Origin: Pseudomonas sp. K2I15
Lineage (GTDB): Bacteria > Pseudomonadota > Gammaproteobacteria > Pseudomonadales > Pseudomonadaceae
Assembly: GCF_002204795.1 (NCBI RefSeq)
Contig: NZ_NIXO01000001.1
Location: 310,001 to 374,000 of the forward strand
Reading direction: 5' to 3'
Length of the DNA: 64,000 nt
Shown: one piece after another, positions 29,019 to 38,946 of the stretch
Position numbering within the stretch: the first letter of the stretch is position 1
Layout: every line of letters begins with the position of its first letter
Position numbers and translations under genes: made by a program
The notes under the pieces: generated by a model
Told to the model about the DNA's origin: nothing
The model's database searches: none
What the model saw: the letters and a program-made list of their open reading frames with translations, nothing else

Positions 29019-31004
29019 ATGACCACCCTTGTTTACCGAAGAGACATCGATGGCCTGCGCGCCATAGCTGTTATTGCTGTTGTACTGTTTCATTTTGGCG
29101 TGCCGGGATTCACCGGCGGTTTTGTCGGTGTCGACATTTTTTTCGTGATCTCCGGTTATTTGATCACCTCGATCATCTGGCGCGAGCGTGAGGCCGGTCG
29201 CTTCAGTTTCGTCGACTTCTGGGCCCGGCGCGCCCGGCGCATTCTGCCGGCACTCTTCGTAATGATGCTCGGCACGTTGCTGGTGGGATGGTTTCTGCTG
29301 GCGCCCAAGGACTACAGCGAGTTGGGGCGCTCGGTGCACAACCAAGTGGTGTTTATCTCCAACCTGTTTTTCATGCGCCAGGACGGCTATTTTGATGTGG
29401 CTTCCGACCTCAAGCCGTTGCTGCATACCTGGTCGTTGTCGGTTGAAGAGCAGTTCTACATCATTTTCCCTCTGCTGCTGACGCTGCTGTCGAGCCGGCT
29501 CAAACACTGGCGCACGGCGCTGTTCGGATTGTTGCTGGTGTCTTTCGGGATGAGCGTGTGGGCGGTGGCCCACTCTCCGGAAAAAGCTTTTTTCCTGTTA
29601 CCGATGCGGGCCTGGGAGCTGTTGGCGGGTGCAATGCTGGCGGTAATCCCCGCGCGGGATTACCGCCCGAGCCTCGCATTGGCGCAGGTTGTCAGCCTTG
29701 CCGGCGTGGGGCTGATCTTGCTGGCCGTCTTCACCTATGACCCGAGCACTCCATTTCCCGGCGCGGCGGCGTTGTTGCCGGTGATGGGCGTGGTGTGTCT
29801 GATTTGGGCGAACGGCCAGCAAACAACCCTGGCGGGCAGGCTGCTGGGTAGCCGTTTGCTGGTGGGCATTGGCCTGATTTCGTACTCCTGGTACCTGTGG
29901 CATTGGCCGGTATACGTGTTTGGCAAGTACGCCAGCGTCGAAGGGCTTGCCCCTTGGGAGCTTGGTTCGCTGTTTCTACTGAGCCTGGTCTTGGGTTATG
30001 GGTCCTGGCGGTTTGTCGAGGCGCCGTTCCGCGAGCGTCGGTTGTTGGCAGGGCGCAGGCAAATCCTGGCGGTGGCGGGTATCGCGCTTCTTGGGCTGGG
30101 ACTGCTCGGCAAAAGCCTGGTCTGGACAAATGGCCTGCCTTGGCGCCTGTCCCCCGAGGCCCTGCAATTTGCCCAGGCGCGCACGTGGAGTCCAGACCTG
30201 ATGGCCTGCCTGGCGGACGGGAAGAAAAATCGCCACCACGGGTTTTGTCATTTTGGCCCTCAGTCGGGGCCGACACGCGCGTTGGTTTGGGGCGATAGCC
30301 ATGCCACCGCCTTGGTTCCGGCCTTGAAAGACGGCGTGAGCAAGTATGGTATCAGCGTCACCCAGGCGGGTTATGCCGGCTGCCTGCCGTTTAACCGCAA
30401 AGAAAGCGTTCCGGGTTGCTTGAGTTTTAACCAGCGGGTTACCCAGATGCTGGGTCAGGAAACCTTTAGCGACGTGGTGCTGGTGGCGCGCTGGAGCCTT
30501 TATGTTTATGGGCAGCGCGATGGTGACACCGAGGCTTCGCTGCTGAACCCTGCGACCGGAACCTATGACCGTGCCTTCGCCGAGCAGCTTTTCGCCGAAA
30601 GAGTGCGCGCGCTTGTGCAGCAATTGCGCGCCGGCGGCCATCGGGTGTGGCTGGTCAAGGAAATACCCCTGCAGGACTTCAGTGTGCCTTATCGCCTCAG
30701 CCGCTTGGCAATGCTCGGCCGGCCTACCGATAAAGAGGGAATGCCCCTGGCTGACCATCTCCAGCGCCAGGCCTATATCAGCAGCGTATTCGAGCAAATT
30801 GCTGCTGCCGATCCCGGAGTGAAGGTACTGGATCCAGCGCCGAAGCTATGCAGTGTGGGTGGTTGGTGCCGCGTGGAGCTGGACGGTCGATCGCTGTACA
30901 CCGACGACAATCACCTGTCTGTGGTCGGTTCGCGGTATGTCGAAGGGTTCCTTGAGCCGTTGTTCCAGGCCTTGCGCAATCAAACCCAGGCCTCGTCTCT
31001 TTGA
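29019..31004 (+). CDS. Membrane O-acyltransferase with SGNH domain (OafA-like)
   Basis: 661 residues. Residues 1-about 370 are an acyltransferase-3 membrane domain with about ten helices, starting RRDIDGLRAIAVIAVVLFHFG, including the catalytic-type motif with FVGVDIFFVISGYLIT, FWARRARRILPALF and LHTWSLSVEEQFYIIFPL. Residues about 430-650 form a periplasmic SGNH esterase-like domain with VWGDSHATAL (Ser) and DDNHLS (Asp/His). Such fusions O-acetylate O-antigen or other envelope glycans. It sits alone between rho and ubiD, where PAO1 (from memory) has nothing, so it is likely acquired. No clear ribosome site precedes ATG 29019. Confidence 0.88.
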   Translation: MTTLVYRRDIDGLRAIAVIAVVLFHFGVPGFTGGFVGVDIFFVISGYLITSIIWREREAGRFSFVDFWARRARRILPALFVMMLGTLLVGWFLLAPKDYSELGRSVHNQVVFISNLFFMRQDGYFDVASDLKPLLHTWSLSVEEQFYIIFPLLLTLLSSRLKHWRTALFGLLLVSFGMSVWAVAHSPEKAFFLLPMRAWELLAGAMLAVIPARDYRPSLALAQVVSLAGVGLILLAVFTYDPSTPFPGAAALLPVMGVVCLIWANGQQTTLAGRLLGSRLLVGIGLISYSWYLWHWPVYVFGKYASVEGLAPWELGSLFLLSLVLGYGSWRFVEAPFRERRLLAGRRQILAVAGIALLGLGLLGKSLVWTNGLPWRLSPEALQFAQARTWSPDLMACLADGKKNRHHGFCHFGPQSGPTRALVWGDSHATALVPALKDGVSKYGISVTQAGYAGCLPFNRKESVPGCLSFNQRVTQMLGQETFSDVVLVARWSLYVYGQRDGDTEASLLNPATGTYDRAFAEQLFAERVRALVQQLRAGGHRVWLVKEIPLQDFSVPYRLSRLAMLGRPTDKEGMPLADHLQRQAYISSVFEQIAAADPGVKVLDPAPKLCSVGGWCRVELDGRSLYTDDNHLSVVGSRYVEGFLEPLFQALRNQTQASSL

Positions 31005-31093
31005 GTCTGTGTCGTCGGCAATGCTGCTCAATAAGCTGCCAGCGACCGTAAGAGCAGGTAGGATGTACGCCTATTTTACGGGTGGCATGGTTA

Positions 31094-32560
31094 ATGAAAT
31101 TCAAGGATCTTCGGGATTTCGTGCAGCAACTTGAGCAGCGCGGAGAGTTGAAACGTATCCAGGTGCCGATTTCCCCGGTGCTGGAGATGACTGAGATTTG
31201 CGACCGCACCTTGCGCAACAAGGGCCCGGCGCTGCTGTTCGAAAACCCGGTGGGCTTTGATATCCCGGTGCTCGGCAACCTGTTTGGCACCCCCGACCGT
31301 GTAGCGTTTGGCATGGGCGCCGAGTCGGTCAGCGAACTGCGCGAAATCGGCAAGCTGCTGGCCTTCCTCAAGGAGCCCGAGCCACCCAAGGGCTTGAAGG
31401 ACGCTTGGTCGAAGCTGCCGATTTTCCGCAAGATCATTGCCATGGCCCCCAAGGTCGTCAAGGATGCGGTATGCCAGGAAGTGGTCATCGAAGGCGATGA
31501 CGTCGACCTCGGCATGCTCCCCGTGCAGACCTGCTGGCCCGGAGACGTCGGCCCGCTGATCACCTGGGGCCTGACCGTCACCAAGGGCCCGAACAAAGAC
31601 CGCCAGAACCTCGGCATCTACCGTCAGCAAGTGATTGGACGCAACAAGGTCATCATGCGTTGGCTGAGCCACCGTGGCGGCGCGCTGGATTTCCGTGAGT
31701 GGTGCGAAAAGCATCCCGGTAAGCCATTCCCTGTTTCCGTGGCCCTTGGCGCCGACCCTGCGACCATCCTCGGTGCCGTGACGCCAGTGCCTGACAGCCT
31801 CTCCGAGTACGCTTTCGCCGGCCTGTTGCGCGGCAACCGTACCGAATTGGTGAAATGCCGTGGCAACGACCTGCAAGTGCCGGCCACCGCCGAAATCATC
31901 CTCGAAGGGGTGATTCATCCGGGCGAGGTGGCCGATGAAGGCCCGTACGGCGACCACACCGGTTACTACAACGAAGTGGACAGCTTCCCGGTGTTCACCG
32001 TCGAGCGCATCACCCACCGGATCAAGCCGATCTACCACAGCACCTATACCGGCCGTCCGCCGGATGAGCCGGCGATCCTCGGTGTGGCACTCAACGAAGT
32101 ATTTGTGCCGATCCTGCAAAAGCAGTTTCCGGAAATCACCGACTTCTACCTGCCGCCCGAAGGCTGCTCGTACCGCATGGCCATCGTGACCATGAAGAAG
32201 TCGTACCCGGGCCATGCCAAGCGGGTAATGCTCGGTGTGTGGTCGTTTTTGCGACAGTTCATGTACACCAAGTTCGTTATTGTCACCGACGACGACATCA
32301 ACGCCCGGGACTGGAACGACGTGATCTGGGCCATCACCACGCGCATGGACCCCAAGCGCGACACGGTGATGATCGACAATACGCCGATCGACTACCTCGA
32401 CTTTGCCTCGCCGGTATCGGGCCTCGGCTCGAAAATGGGCCTGGATGCCACCCATAAATGGCCGGGTGAAACCACCCGCGAATGGGGCCGCGTGATCGTC
32501 AAGGACGAAGCGGTCACTGCCCGTGTCGATGCGCTTTGGAAAGAATTAGGAATAGATTGA
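31094..32560 (+). CDS. ubiD: 4-hydroxy-3-polyprenylbenzoate decarboxylase
   Basis: 488 residues, standard UbiD length. It decarboxylates the polyprenyl hydroxybenzoate intermediate of ubiquinone synthesis with the prenylated FMN made by UbiX. Visible motifs: [17 protein letters not shown], the substrate/cofactor region [20 protein letters not shown], and [18 protein letters not shown] with the conserved Glu/Arg set. ATG 31094 begins [20 protein letters not shown] as in homologues; an upstream GTG adds four residues without support. Coupled to the next gene by TGATG. Confidence 0.96.
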   Translation: MKFKDLRDFVQQLEQRGELKRIQVPISPVLEMTEICDRTLRNKGPALLFENPVGFDIPVLGNLFGTPDRVAFGMGAESVSELREIGKLLAFLKEPEPPKGLKDAWSKLPIFRKIIAMAPKVVKDAVCQEVVIEGDDVDLGMLPVQTCWPGDVGPLITWGLTVTKGPNKDRQNLGIYRQQVIGRNKVIMRWLSHRGGALDFREWCEKHPGKPFPVSVALGADPATILGAVTPVPDSLSEYAFAGLLRGNRTELVKCRGNDLQVPATAEIILEGVIHPGEVADEGPYGDHTGYYNEVDSFPVFTVERITHRIKPIYHSTYTGRPPDEPAILGVALNEVFVPILQKQFPEITDFYLPPEGCSYRMAIVTMKKSYPGHAKRVMLGVWSFLRQFMYTKFVIVTDDDINARDWNDVIWAITTRMDPKRDTVMIDNTPIDYLDFASPVSGLGSKMGLDATHKWPGETTREWGRVIVKDEAVTARVDALWKELGID

Positions 32561-33528
32561 TGCGTGTAACCCTGCAGCCTTCCGGTGCGGTACTTGAACT
32601 GACGCCCGGCGAGCGGATCCTCGAGGGCGCGCGACGCCTGGGCTACGATTGCCCTCAGGCTTGCCGCAACGGCGTGTGCCACGTTTGCGCGGCGCTGTTG
32701 GTGGAAGGCCGGGTGCAGCAAGCCGGTGAGGTGCGCGACCATGGCGAGTTCTATACCTGCATTGCCGAACCGCTGGAAGATTGCATTGTGTTGTGGGATG
32801 GCGTGCTGGCGCCGGGAGAGTTGCCAGTGCGCAAATTGTCTTGCCAACTGAGTGAGTGCGTCGAGGTGGGCGGTGACGTGTGGCGTGTGCGCCTGCGGGC
32901 TCCGGCCGGCAAGGCGGTGCGCTACCACGCCGGGCAATACCTGATGATCGAGCGGGAAAACGGCGAGAAGTCGGCGTTCTCCCTGGCGTCTGCGCCCCAC
33001 GCCGGGCGCGAGCTGGAACTGCACGTACTGGCCCGGGAAGACAGTGCCCGCAGCCTGCTGGAGCAGTTGCAGCGCAACCAGATGGCACGCATCGAGCTGC
33101 CATTCGGCGACACCCACTTGGCAGAACTGCCCGATGGGCCGCTGGTGCTGATCGCCGCCGGTACCGGCATGGCGCAGATGCACAGCCTGATCGAGCATTG
33201 CCGCGCCAACGGCTTCAAGCACCCCGTGCATCTGTACTGGGGCGTGCGTAGGCCTGAAGATTTCTACGAGATAGAGCACTGGGACCAGTGGCTGCAACTG
33301 CCCAACCTGTTCCTGCACAAAGTGGTCAGCGACCTGTGCGGCTGGGAAGGGCGCTGCGGGTTGTTGCACGAAGCGGTGTGCGAAGACATCCGCGACCTCA
33401 AGGCCGTGCACGTCTACGCCAGCGGTTCACCGGCGATGATCTATGGCACGCTGGATGCCTTGGTCGAGGCCGGCATGGATGCGCACCAGATGCGTGCTGA
33501 CGTATTTGCCTACGCGCCTCGCCCGTAA
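32560..33528 (+). CDS. Ferredoxin-domain flavin reductase (AscD/DdhD-like)
   Basis: 322 residues in three domains. An N-terminal plant-type 2Fe-2S ferredoxin has Cys35, Cys40, Cys43 and Cys67 (ACRNGVCHVCA ... YTC). An FAD domain has AGQYLMIERENGEKSAFSLAS. An NAD(P)H domain has LVLIAAGTGMAQMHSLIEH and a C-terminal VYASGSPAMI. Automatic pipelines call such proteins CDP-6-deoxy-delta-3,4-glucoseen reductase, but no dideoxysugar genes are present. In E. coli the flavin reductase gene fre is next to ubiD, and this is its counterpart with an added ferredoxin. AGGAATAG precedes the overlapping ATG. Confidence 0.88.
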   Translation: MRVTLQPSGAVLELTPGERILEGARRLGYDCPQACRNGVCHVCAALLVEGRVQQAGEVRDHGEFYTCIAEPLEDCIVLWDGVLAPGELPVRKLSCQLSECVEVGGDVWRVRLRAPAGKAVRYHAGQYLMIERENGEKSAFSLASAPHAGRELELHVLAREDSARSLLEQLQRNQMARIELPFGDTHLAELPDGPLVLIAAGTGMAQMHSLIEHCRANGFKHPVHLYWGVRRPEDFYEIEHWDQWLQLPNLFLHKVVSDLCGWEGRCGLLHEAVCEDIRDLKAVHVYASGSPAMIYGTLDALVEAGMDAHQMRADVFAYAPRP

Positions 33529-33530
33529 CG

Positions 33531-33658
33531 TGTGGCGAGGGAGCTTGCTCCCGCTGGGCTGCGTAGCAGCCCCAAGACAGTTACCGGGTCCTGTCTGAAG
33601 GACCGCATGAGCTTTTGGGCCGCTTCGCGACCCAACGGGAGTAAGCTCCCTCGCCACA
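33531..33658. repeat. REPIN, GAGGGAGCTTGCTCCC class, with enlarged spacer
   Basis: Arms as at 3578 and 39075, but the spacer carries about 35 extra bases containing its own small hairpin GGTCC-TGTCTGAA-GGACC. The right arm has one change (GGAGTAAGCTCC). It starts 2 bp after the reductase stop. Confidence 0.85.
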
Positions 33659-33678
33659 AAGGCCATTCGGCGGTTCAA

Positions 33679-34155
33679 TCAGAACCGCACGCCCGTCGTC
33701 ACCATCGCCGCATTAAACCCGAGCAGCAGCAGCTCGGCAGCGACCGGCCCATAGTGAGTGCCCACCGACGGGATGATTACCGGGGCCACGCCCAGCCCAT
33801 TCAGTGGAATCTTGTCGCGGTACTTGCCGCGATAGCCCTGGATCAGGCCGCCCGTCAGCTTCAAATACACCGGGTAATCGGTCATGTCATAGCGCTTGCC
33901 GGCGTAGGCGTAGTACGAACGCTGGCTGAACGAGTTGCGAAACGTTGCCCCGCCATACACCAGGCCTGACGCTTCATTGCGCTCCAGGCCGATCAGGTCC
34001 TGATTATTGTTGTGGTCCTTGTCCGGAGAAAAATGCCGGGTGTAGACGCTCGTCTGCGCGTACCAGAAGCCTTTGTCGTCTTGGTTCGGTGCTTCCGCCC
34101 CCAGGGCGGTGGTGGCCTGGGCCAGGAGCAGCAGGCTGGAAAGTCGGTATTTCAT
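33679..34155 (-). CDS. PagP-like outer-membrane lipid A palmitoyltransferase
   Basis: 158 residues with signal peptide (cleavage after LGA, residue 20). The mature protein lines up by eye with E. coli PagP: VYTRHFSPDKDHNNNQDLIGLER against the PagP strand with the catalytic His (His41 here), YGGATFRNSFSQ against the Asp-Ser pair (Asn74-Ser75 here, Asp replaced by Asn), and IPLNGLGVAPVIIPSVGTHYGPVAAELL against the PagP PLPVLLPLASVGYGPV strand. It ends in the aromatic residue typical of barrel proteins (GVRF). It lacks the PagP N-terminal amphipathic helix, as I recall for the divergent Pseudomonas PagP clade. Often auto-named sn-glycerol-3-phosphate transporter, which the sequence does not support. 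Confidence 0.65.
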   Translation of the reverse strand: MKYRLSSLLLLAQATTALGAEAPNQDDKGFWYAQTSVYTRHFSPDKDHNNNQDLIGLERNEASGLVYGGATFRNSFSQRSYYAYAGKRYDMTDYPVYLKLTGGLIQGYRGKYRDKIPLNGLGVAPVIIPSVGTHYGPVAAELLLLGFNAAMVTTGVRF

Positions 34156-34482
34156 GGTGCGACCTCGATAGTCGGTTTGATTGGCGGCTAAGTGGGTCGT
34201 GACAGATGTCCATTTTGAAGGCTCAAGCCCTATAAAGGCTGAACGGGCCCTGAAGGTACTGGGCTTGCGCCGCTCAATCCTGATGAGCGGACGGGCGGTG
34301 CTTATGCATTCGCTTATTCTTTAAAGGTATTTAATTTGTTACATAAATATCATTAAGCTATATGACAACGGACTACCGACTTTCTGCCAATAACCAATAA
34401 ATGACCGCCACCGTCCGCCACACGGATCGATCGTATGAGCTCAGAGCATGACGTTCTGGCTTTTGATTCCAAGGGGAGCGGT
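34156..34482. promoter_or_regulatory. Divergent region between PagP-like and TonB receptor genes
   Basis: 327 bp without a gene. It contains an inverted repeat CCGCTCA-N7-TGAGCGG at 34270-34290 and an A/T-rich stretch at 34311-34365. TTACATAAATATCATTAAG at 34339-34357 matches the right half of a Fur box but the left half poorly (11 of 19), so Fur control is only a possibility. Confidence 0.35.
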
Positions 34483-36870
34483 ATGGGGAGCAACAAGCAG
34501 CACCTGCTGTACACGGCGATTTTGTCGGCTAATTTGCTGACCGCCGTAGGACTCAGTCCAGTGGCGGCCGCCGAAACGGCCACTGCCGATGTACCAAAGC
34601 TTGATACAGTCATCGTCACCGGCACCCGCGCCCAAGAGCGCACCGCCAGTGCCTCGCTGTCACCCATCGATGTGATTTCCGGCGACACCTTGCGCAGCAC
34701 CGGCTCTGATGAATTGGGCGCGGTATTGGCCCGCTTGATTCCTTCCATCAACTTCCCCCGCCCAAGCCTTGTAGACGGCGCCGAACTGGTGCGCCCGGCG
34801 CAACTGCGCGGCCTGTCACCGGACCAGGTATTGGTACTGGTCAACGGCAAGCGCCGCCACACCAGCGCCTTCGTCAACCTCGGCGGCGCCGTGGGGCGCG
34901 GCTCGGCACCGGCGGACCTGAATGCGATCCCGTTGTCGGCGGTGGACCATATTGAAGTGCTGCGTGACGGCGCATCCGCCCGCTACGGCTCCGATGCGAT
35001 TGCCGGGGTGATCAACGTGATCCTCAAGCATGACGACCACGGCGGCTCGATCACCAGCAAGTTCGGCGAGTACAAGAAGGGCGACGGTATCCAGCGCAAT
35101 CTCAGCGGCAACACGGGTGTGGCGCTGGGGGATAACGGTTTTATCAACATCTCGGCCGAGGGTGCCGACAACGACTACACCAACCGCGCCGGCAGGGACT
35201 TCCGGCCAGGCAGCGTCGGTTCGACGACCTACGGCCAGCGGGTGTTCCGCCAGGGCGAACCGGCGACCGATCAGGGCAAGCTGTTTCTCAACTCGGCCTA
35301 TTCCTTCAGCGAAGCGGCTGAGGTCTACGCGTTTGGCGGCTACAGCAAGACGCGCGGCGAGACGGCGGCGTTCTACCGGGCAAGCAATGCGAGCAACAAC
35401 ATTGCTGCGCTCAACCCCAACGGTTATTTGCCGCTGATTCGCGGTGACGTGGAAGACACGTCCCTGGCGGTTGGGCTGCGGGGGTTGTTGGCCTATGACT
35501 GGCACTACGATGTGTCGGTCAACTACGGCAAGAACCAGTACCAGATCGGTACCGAAACCATCAACACCTCGCTGGGCCTGGCTACCCCGCGCAAGTTCGA
35601 CAACGGCACGTTGGTCAATGACCAGAAGCAACTCAGCCTGGACCTGTCGCGCGAATTCAGCCTGGGCTGGTTGCCGTACCCGGTGTCGGTAGCGTTTGGT
35701 GGCGAATACCTGGACCAGGGTTATCAAATCAAGGCCGGTGACCCGGCGTCCTACTACCAGACCGGCAGTTCGGGCCTGGGCGGCTTCCGCGAAGCCGATG
35801 CTGGCAGTTCCTCGCGCCACAACTGGGCGCAGTACCTGGACCTGGAAACCAACTTCACCGAAAAACTCAGCGCCTCGGCCGCCGTGCGTCACGAGGACTA
35901 CAGTGATTTTGGCTCCAACGTCAGCGGCTCGCTCTCGGCCCGATACGACTTCACCCCACAGGTGGCCTTGCGCGGCAGTATTTCCAACGGTTTCCGTGCG
36001 CCGTCCCTGGCGCAGCAGAACTTTGCCTACACCTCGTCGCAACTGATCGGCAACACCATCCAGGAAGCCGGCACCTTCCCGGCCAACAGCCAGGTGGCGC
36101 GTTTGCTCGGTGCTGAGGACCTCAAGGCCGAGAAGTCGCGTAACTACAGCCTTGGCCTGGTATTGGAGCCCGCCGACAGCCTGACCGTGACCGCCGATGT
36201 CTACCGCATCGACATTCGCGACCGCATCAGCCTGTCGTCCAACCTGTCGCTGAACCCGGCCGCCATCGACTACCTGAAAGCCAACGGCGTCGGCGACATC
36301 AACTACACCACCGCCCGCTACTTCACCAACGCCACCAACACCACCACTGATGGCGTCGACCTGGTGGCCAACTATCGCTACCAACTGGATAACGGTGTGC
36401 GCTGGAGCAGCACCGTGGGCTACAACTACAACCACACCAAGGTCACCGACGTAAAAGCCAACCCGGCGATTCTCGATAGCCTCGGCGTGAACCTGTTGCG
36501 GGTGGACCGTCGCGAGCGCATCGGCCTGTTGGGCGACACCACGCCCCAGCACAAGCTGAGCCTGGGCAACGACCTGAGTTTCGGCAATTGGGCGCTGCAC
36601 AGTAATTGGGTGCGCTATGGTTCATTCACCAGCTATCAGGCAGACCCGGCCAACGACCAGAGTTTCAAGGCTGCCTGGCTGCTGGACCTGTCAGCGGACT
36701 ACAAGCTGAAAAACTGGACCTTCACCGTTGGCGGCGACAACGTCACCGACAAGTACCCGGAAAAGCTCAATGCCTACGCCAGCAGTGGTGGCAACTTGGC
36801 CTATAGCACTTTTTCGCCGTACGGTTACAGCGGCGCGTTCTATTACGGTAAAGTTGCTTACAACTGGTAA
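34483..36870 (+). CDS. TonB-dependent outer-membrane receptor
   Basis: 795 residues. A signal peptide ends VAAAETA; a TonB box-like stretch follows (LDTVIVTGTRA). The plug domain shows LRGLSPDQVLVLVNGKRRHTS, DLNAIPLSAVDHIEVLRDGASARYGSDAIAGVINVI (in order); the barrel ends FYYGKVAYNW with terminal Trp. ATG 34483 is chosen because AAGGGGAG sits just before it; an in-frame ATG at 34435 adds 16 residues with no ribosome site. No sigma/anti-sigma pair is adjacent. The ligand is not readable; the asymmetric plug type also occurs in receptors for carbohydrates or peptides, not only siderophores. Confidence 0.9.
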   Translation: MGSNKQHLLYTAILSANLLTAVGLSPVAAAETATADVPKLDTVIVTGTRAQERTASASLSPIDVISGDTLRSTGSDELGAVLARLIPSINFPRPSLVDGAELVRPAQLRGLSPDQVLVLVNGKRRHTSAFVNLGGAVGRGSAPADLNAIPLSAVDHIEVLRDGASARYGSDAIAGVINVILKHDDHGGSITSKFGEYKKGDGIQRNLSGNTGVALGDNGFINISAEGADNDYTNRAGRDFRPGSVGSTTYGQRVFRQGEPATDQGKLFLNSAYSFSEAAEVYAFGGYSKTRGETAAFYRASNASNNIAALNPNGYLPLIRGDVEDTSLAVGLRGLLAYDWHYDVSVNYGKNQYQIGTETINTSLGLATPRKFDNGTLVNDQKQLSLDLSREFSLGWLPYPVSVAFGGEYLDQGYQIKAGDPASYYQTGSSGLGGFREADAGSSSRHNWAQYLDLETNFTEKLSASAAVRHEDYSDFGSNVSGSLSARYDFTPQVALRGSISNGFRAPSLAQQNFAYTSSQLIGNTIQEAGTFPANSQVARLLGAEDLKAEKSRNYSLGLVLEPADSLTVTADVYRIDIRDRISLSSNLSLNPAAIDYLKANGVGDINYTTARYFTNATNTTTDGVDLVANYRYQLDNGVRWSSTVGYNYNHTKVTDVKANPAILDSLGVNLLRVDRRERIGLLGDTTPQHKLSLGNDLSFGNWALHSNWVRYGSFTSYQADPANDQSFKAAWLLDLSADYKLKNWTFTVGGDNVTDKYPEKLNAYASSGGNLAYSTFSPYGYSGAFYYGKVAYNW

Positions 36871-36910
36871 CAGCTTCTCGTCACAGCAAAGGAGACCTAA
36901 GCGATTTGCC

Positions 36911-37564
36911 ATGACCGTCATTGAATCTGATCTTCTGCAATTGGCTTACCCTCCGCGGCTCGATCTGGGGCCGCAACTCACTCACGAACAGTTGATGAGC
37001 TCGATGCAGGCCACCATGGCTCGGCATAAGGGTGGGCCGGTCTGGCTATTCGCTTACGGTTCGCTGATCTGGCGGCCTGAATGTTCGTCGACACAACGGA
37101 TGCGGGCGCGGGTCCACGGTTATCACCGGGGCTTGTACCTGTGGTCCCATGAGCACCGGGGCACGCCGGAAATACCGGGGTTGGTGTTTGGCCTGGATCG
37201 CGGTGGCTCGTGCAGCGGGTTTGCTTACCGCTTGCCGGAAGATCAACTGGAGGCCTCGCTTTATGCCCTGTGGCAGCGCGAGATGCCTTATCCCTCCTAC
37301 CGGCCACACTGGCTCACCTGCCGTCTTGAAGATGGCAGCCAGGTGCAGGCATTGGGATTTGTCCTGGAACGGCACCTGCCCAGTTATGCCGGCAATTTGC
37401 CCGACATCGTGCTCAATCACGTGTTGCAAAGCGCTTGCGGGCGTTACGGTACCACTCGCGATTATGTCGAGCAGACCGTCAACGCCCTGCGTAGCCACGC
37501 CATGCCAGACAAGAATCTGGAGGCGCGGCTCAAGCGGTGTTCCAAAGGCTGTTCCGACGATTAA
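36911..37564 (+). CDS. ChaC-type gamma-glutamylcyclotransferase
   Basis: 217 residues. The BtrG/GGCT fold is shown by [12 protein letters not shown] (the YGSL substrate loop), [37 protein letters not shown] and ALWQREM, whose Glu is in the place of the catalytic acid. ChaC enzymes cleave glutathione into 5-oxoproline and Cys-Gly. An AAGGAG is 15 bases before ATG, farther than usual. It starts 40 bp after the TonB receptor stop with no terminator, so the two may be co-transcribed. Its stop overlaps the convergent glpT by 4 bp. Confidence 0.85.
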   Translation: MTVIESDLLQLAYPPRLDLGPQLTHEQLMSSMQATMARHKGGPVWLFAYGSLIWRPECSSTQRMRARVHGYHRGLYLWSHEHRGTPEIPGLVFGLDRGGSCSGFAYRLPEDQLEASLYALWQREMPYPSYRPHWLTCRLEDGSQVQALGFVLERHLPSYAGNLPDIVLNHVLQSACGRYGTTRDYVEQTVNALRSHAMPDKNLEARLKRCSKGCSDD

Positions 37565-38898
37565 CGTGCGGTACTGACGCTATTGGTGTGCCACAAGGTG
37601 GGGATCAGGAACGCGATCGCCAGCAGGCACGCGCCGATCAGCAGCACAAAACCACCGTCCCAGCCGAAATGGTCAACCGTGTAGCCCATGGCCGCACTCG
37701 CCGCCACCGAACCGCCCAGGTAACCGAACAGCCCCGTAAAGCCCGCTGCGGTGCCGGCGGCTTTCTTCGGTGCCAGCTCCAGCGCCTGCAGGCCGATCAG
37801 CATCACCGGGCCGTAGATCAGGAAGCCGATGGAGAACAGCGCGATCATGTCGACCATCGGGTTGCCCGGCGGGTTGAGCCAGTAAACCAGGGTCGCGACG
37901 GTCACCAATGCCATGAACACAATGCCGGTCAGGCCACGGTTGCCACGGAAGATCTTGTCCGACATCCAGCCGCACAGCAGCGTGCCCGGAATGCCCGCCC
38001 ACTCGTAGAAGAAGTACGCCCACGAGGTTTTATCCACGTCGAAGTGTTTGGCTTCCTTGAGGTACGTCGGTGCCCAGTCCAGCACGCCGTAGCGCAGCAG
38101 GTAGACGAAGACGTTGGCGAAGGCGATGTACCAGAGCATTTTGTTGCGCAGCACGTACTTGACGAAGATTTCCTTGGCGCTGAATTCGTCTTCGTGGCTG
38201 GCGTCGTAGCCTTCCGGGTAGTCGTTCTTGTATTGCTCGATAGGCGGCAGGCCCACCGATTGCGGGGTGTCGCGCATGGTGATGAAGGCAAACGCCGCCA
38301 CCAGCAGGGCCACGGTGGCCGGGACGTAGAACGCCGCGTGCCAGTCGTTGAACCAGGCCATGCCCAGCAGGAACAGCGGGCCGATCAAGCCACCGCCGAC
38401 GTTGTGCGCCACGTTCCATACGGAAACGACGCCGCCGCGTTCCTTCTGCGACCACCAGTGCACCATGGTCCGCCCACTTGGCGGCCAGCCCATGCCCTGG
38501 GCCCAGCCGTTGATGAACAGCAAAATGAACATCATGGTCACACTGGACGTTGCCCAAGGTGCGAAACCGAAAATGAACATTACCCCGGCGGACACCAGCA
38601 GGCCGAAGGGCAGGAAGTAGCGCGGGTTGGAGCGGTCGGACACCAGGCCCATGAGGAACTTGGACAGGCCGTAGGCAATTGCAATCGCCGACATCGCCAG
38701 GCCCAGTTGGCCACGGGTGTAACCCTCGTCGATCAGGTACGGCATGGCCAGGGAGAAGTTTTTGCGCAGCAGGTAGTACCCGGCGTAACCGAAGAAAATA
38801 CCGGCGAAGATCTGCCAGCGCAGGCGTCGATAAGTGCTGTCTATTTTTTCTTCAGGCAGGGGCGCCTGATGTGCGGCAGGACGGAAGAAAGCAAACAT
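37561..38898 (-). CDS. glpT: Glycerol-3-phosphate transporter
   Basis: 445 residues, twelve predicted helices of the major facilitator organophosphate:phosphate antiporter family. Signatures: [19 protein letters not shown] (the substrate-binding Arg), [36 protein letters not shown] (second Arg region) and [10 protein letters not shown]. It exchanges sn-glycerol-3-phosphate for phosphate. GGAG lies 8 bases before ATG 38898. A TTTCG-N4-CGAAA palindrome lies 49-62 bp upstream. Monocistronic. Confidence 0.95.
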   Translation of the reverse strand: MFAFFRPAAHQAPLPEEKIDSTYRRLRWQIFAGIFFGYAGYYLLRKNFSLAMPYLIDEGYTRGQLGLAMSAIAIAYGLSKFLMGLVSDRSNPRYFLPFGLLVSAGVMFIFGFAPWATSSVTMMFILLFINGWAQGMGWPPSGRTMVHWWSQKERGGVVSVWNVAHNVGGGLIGPLFLLGMAWFNDWHAAFYVPATVALLVAAFAFITMRDTPQSVGLPPIEQYKNDYPEGYDASHEDEFSAKEIFVKYVLRNKMLWYIAFANVFVYLLRYGVLDWAPTYLKEAKHFDVDKTSWAYFFYEWAGIPGTLLCGWMSDKIFRGNRGLTGIVFMALVTVATLVYWLNPPGNPMVDMIALFSIGFLIYGPVMLIGLQALELAPKKAAGTAAGFTGLFGYLGGSVAASAAMGYTVDHFGWDGGFVLLIGACLLAIAFLIPTLWHTNSVSTAR

Positions 38899-38946
38899 TC
38901 AAGAGCTCCAGATTTCTTGTTTTGACTGCGGATGCGAATGTTACAG

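Noticed and set aside
34339..34357. Fur box before the TonB receptor
   Set aside because: Only about 11 of 19 positions fit and the left half is poor; kept as a remark, not as a site.
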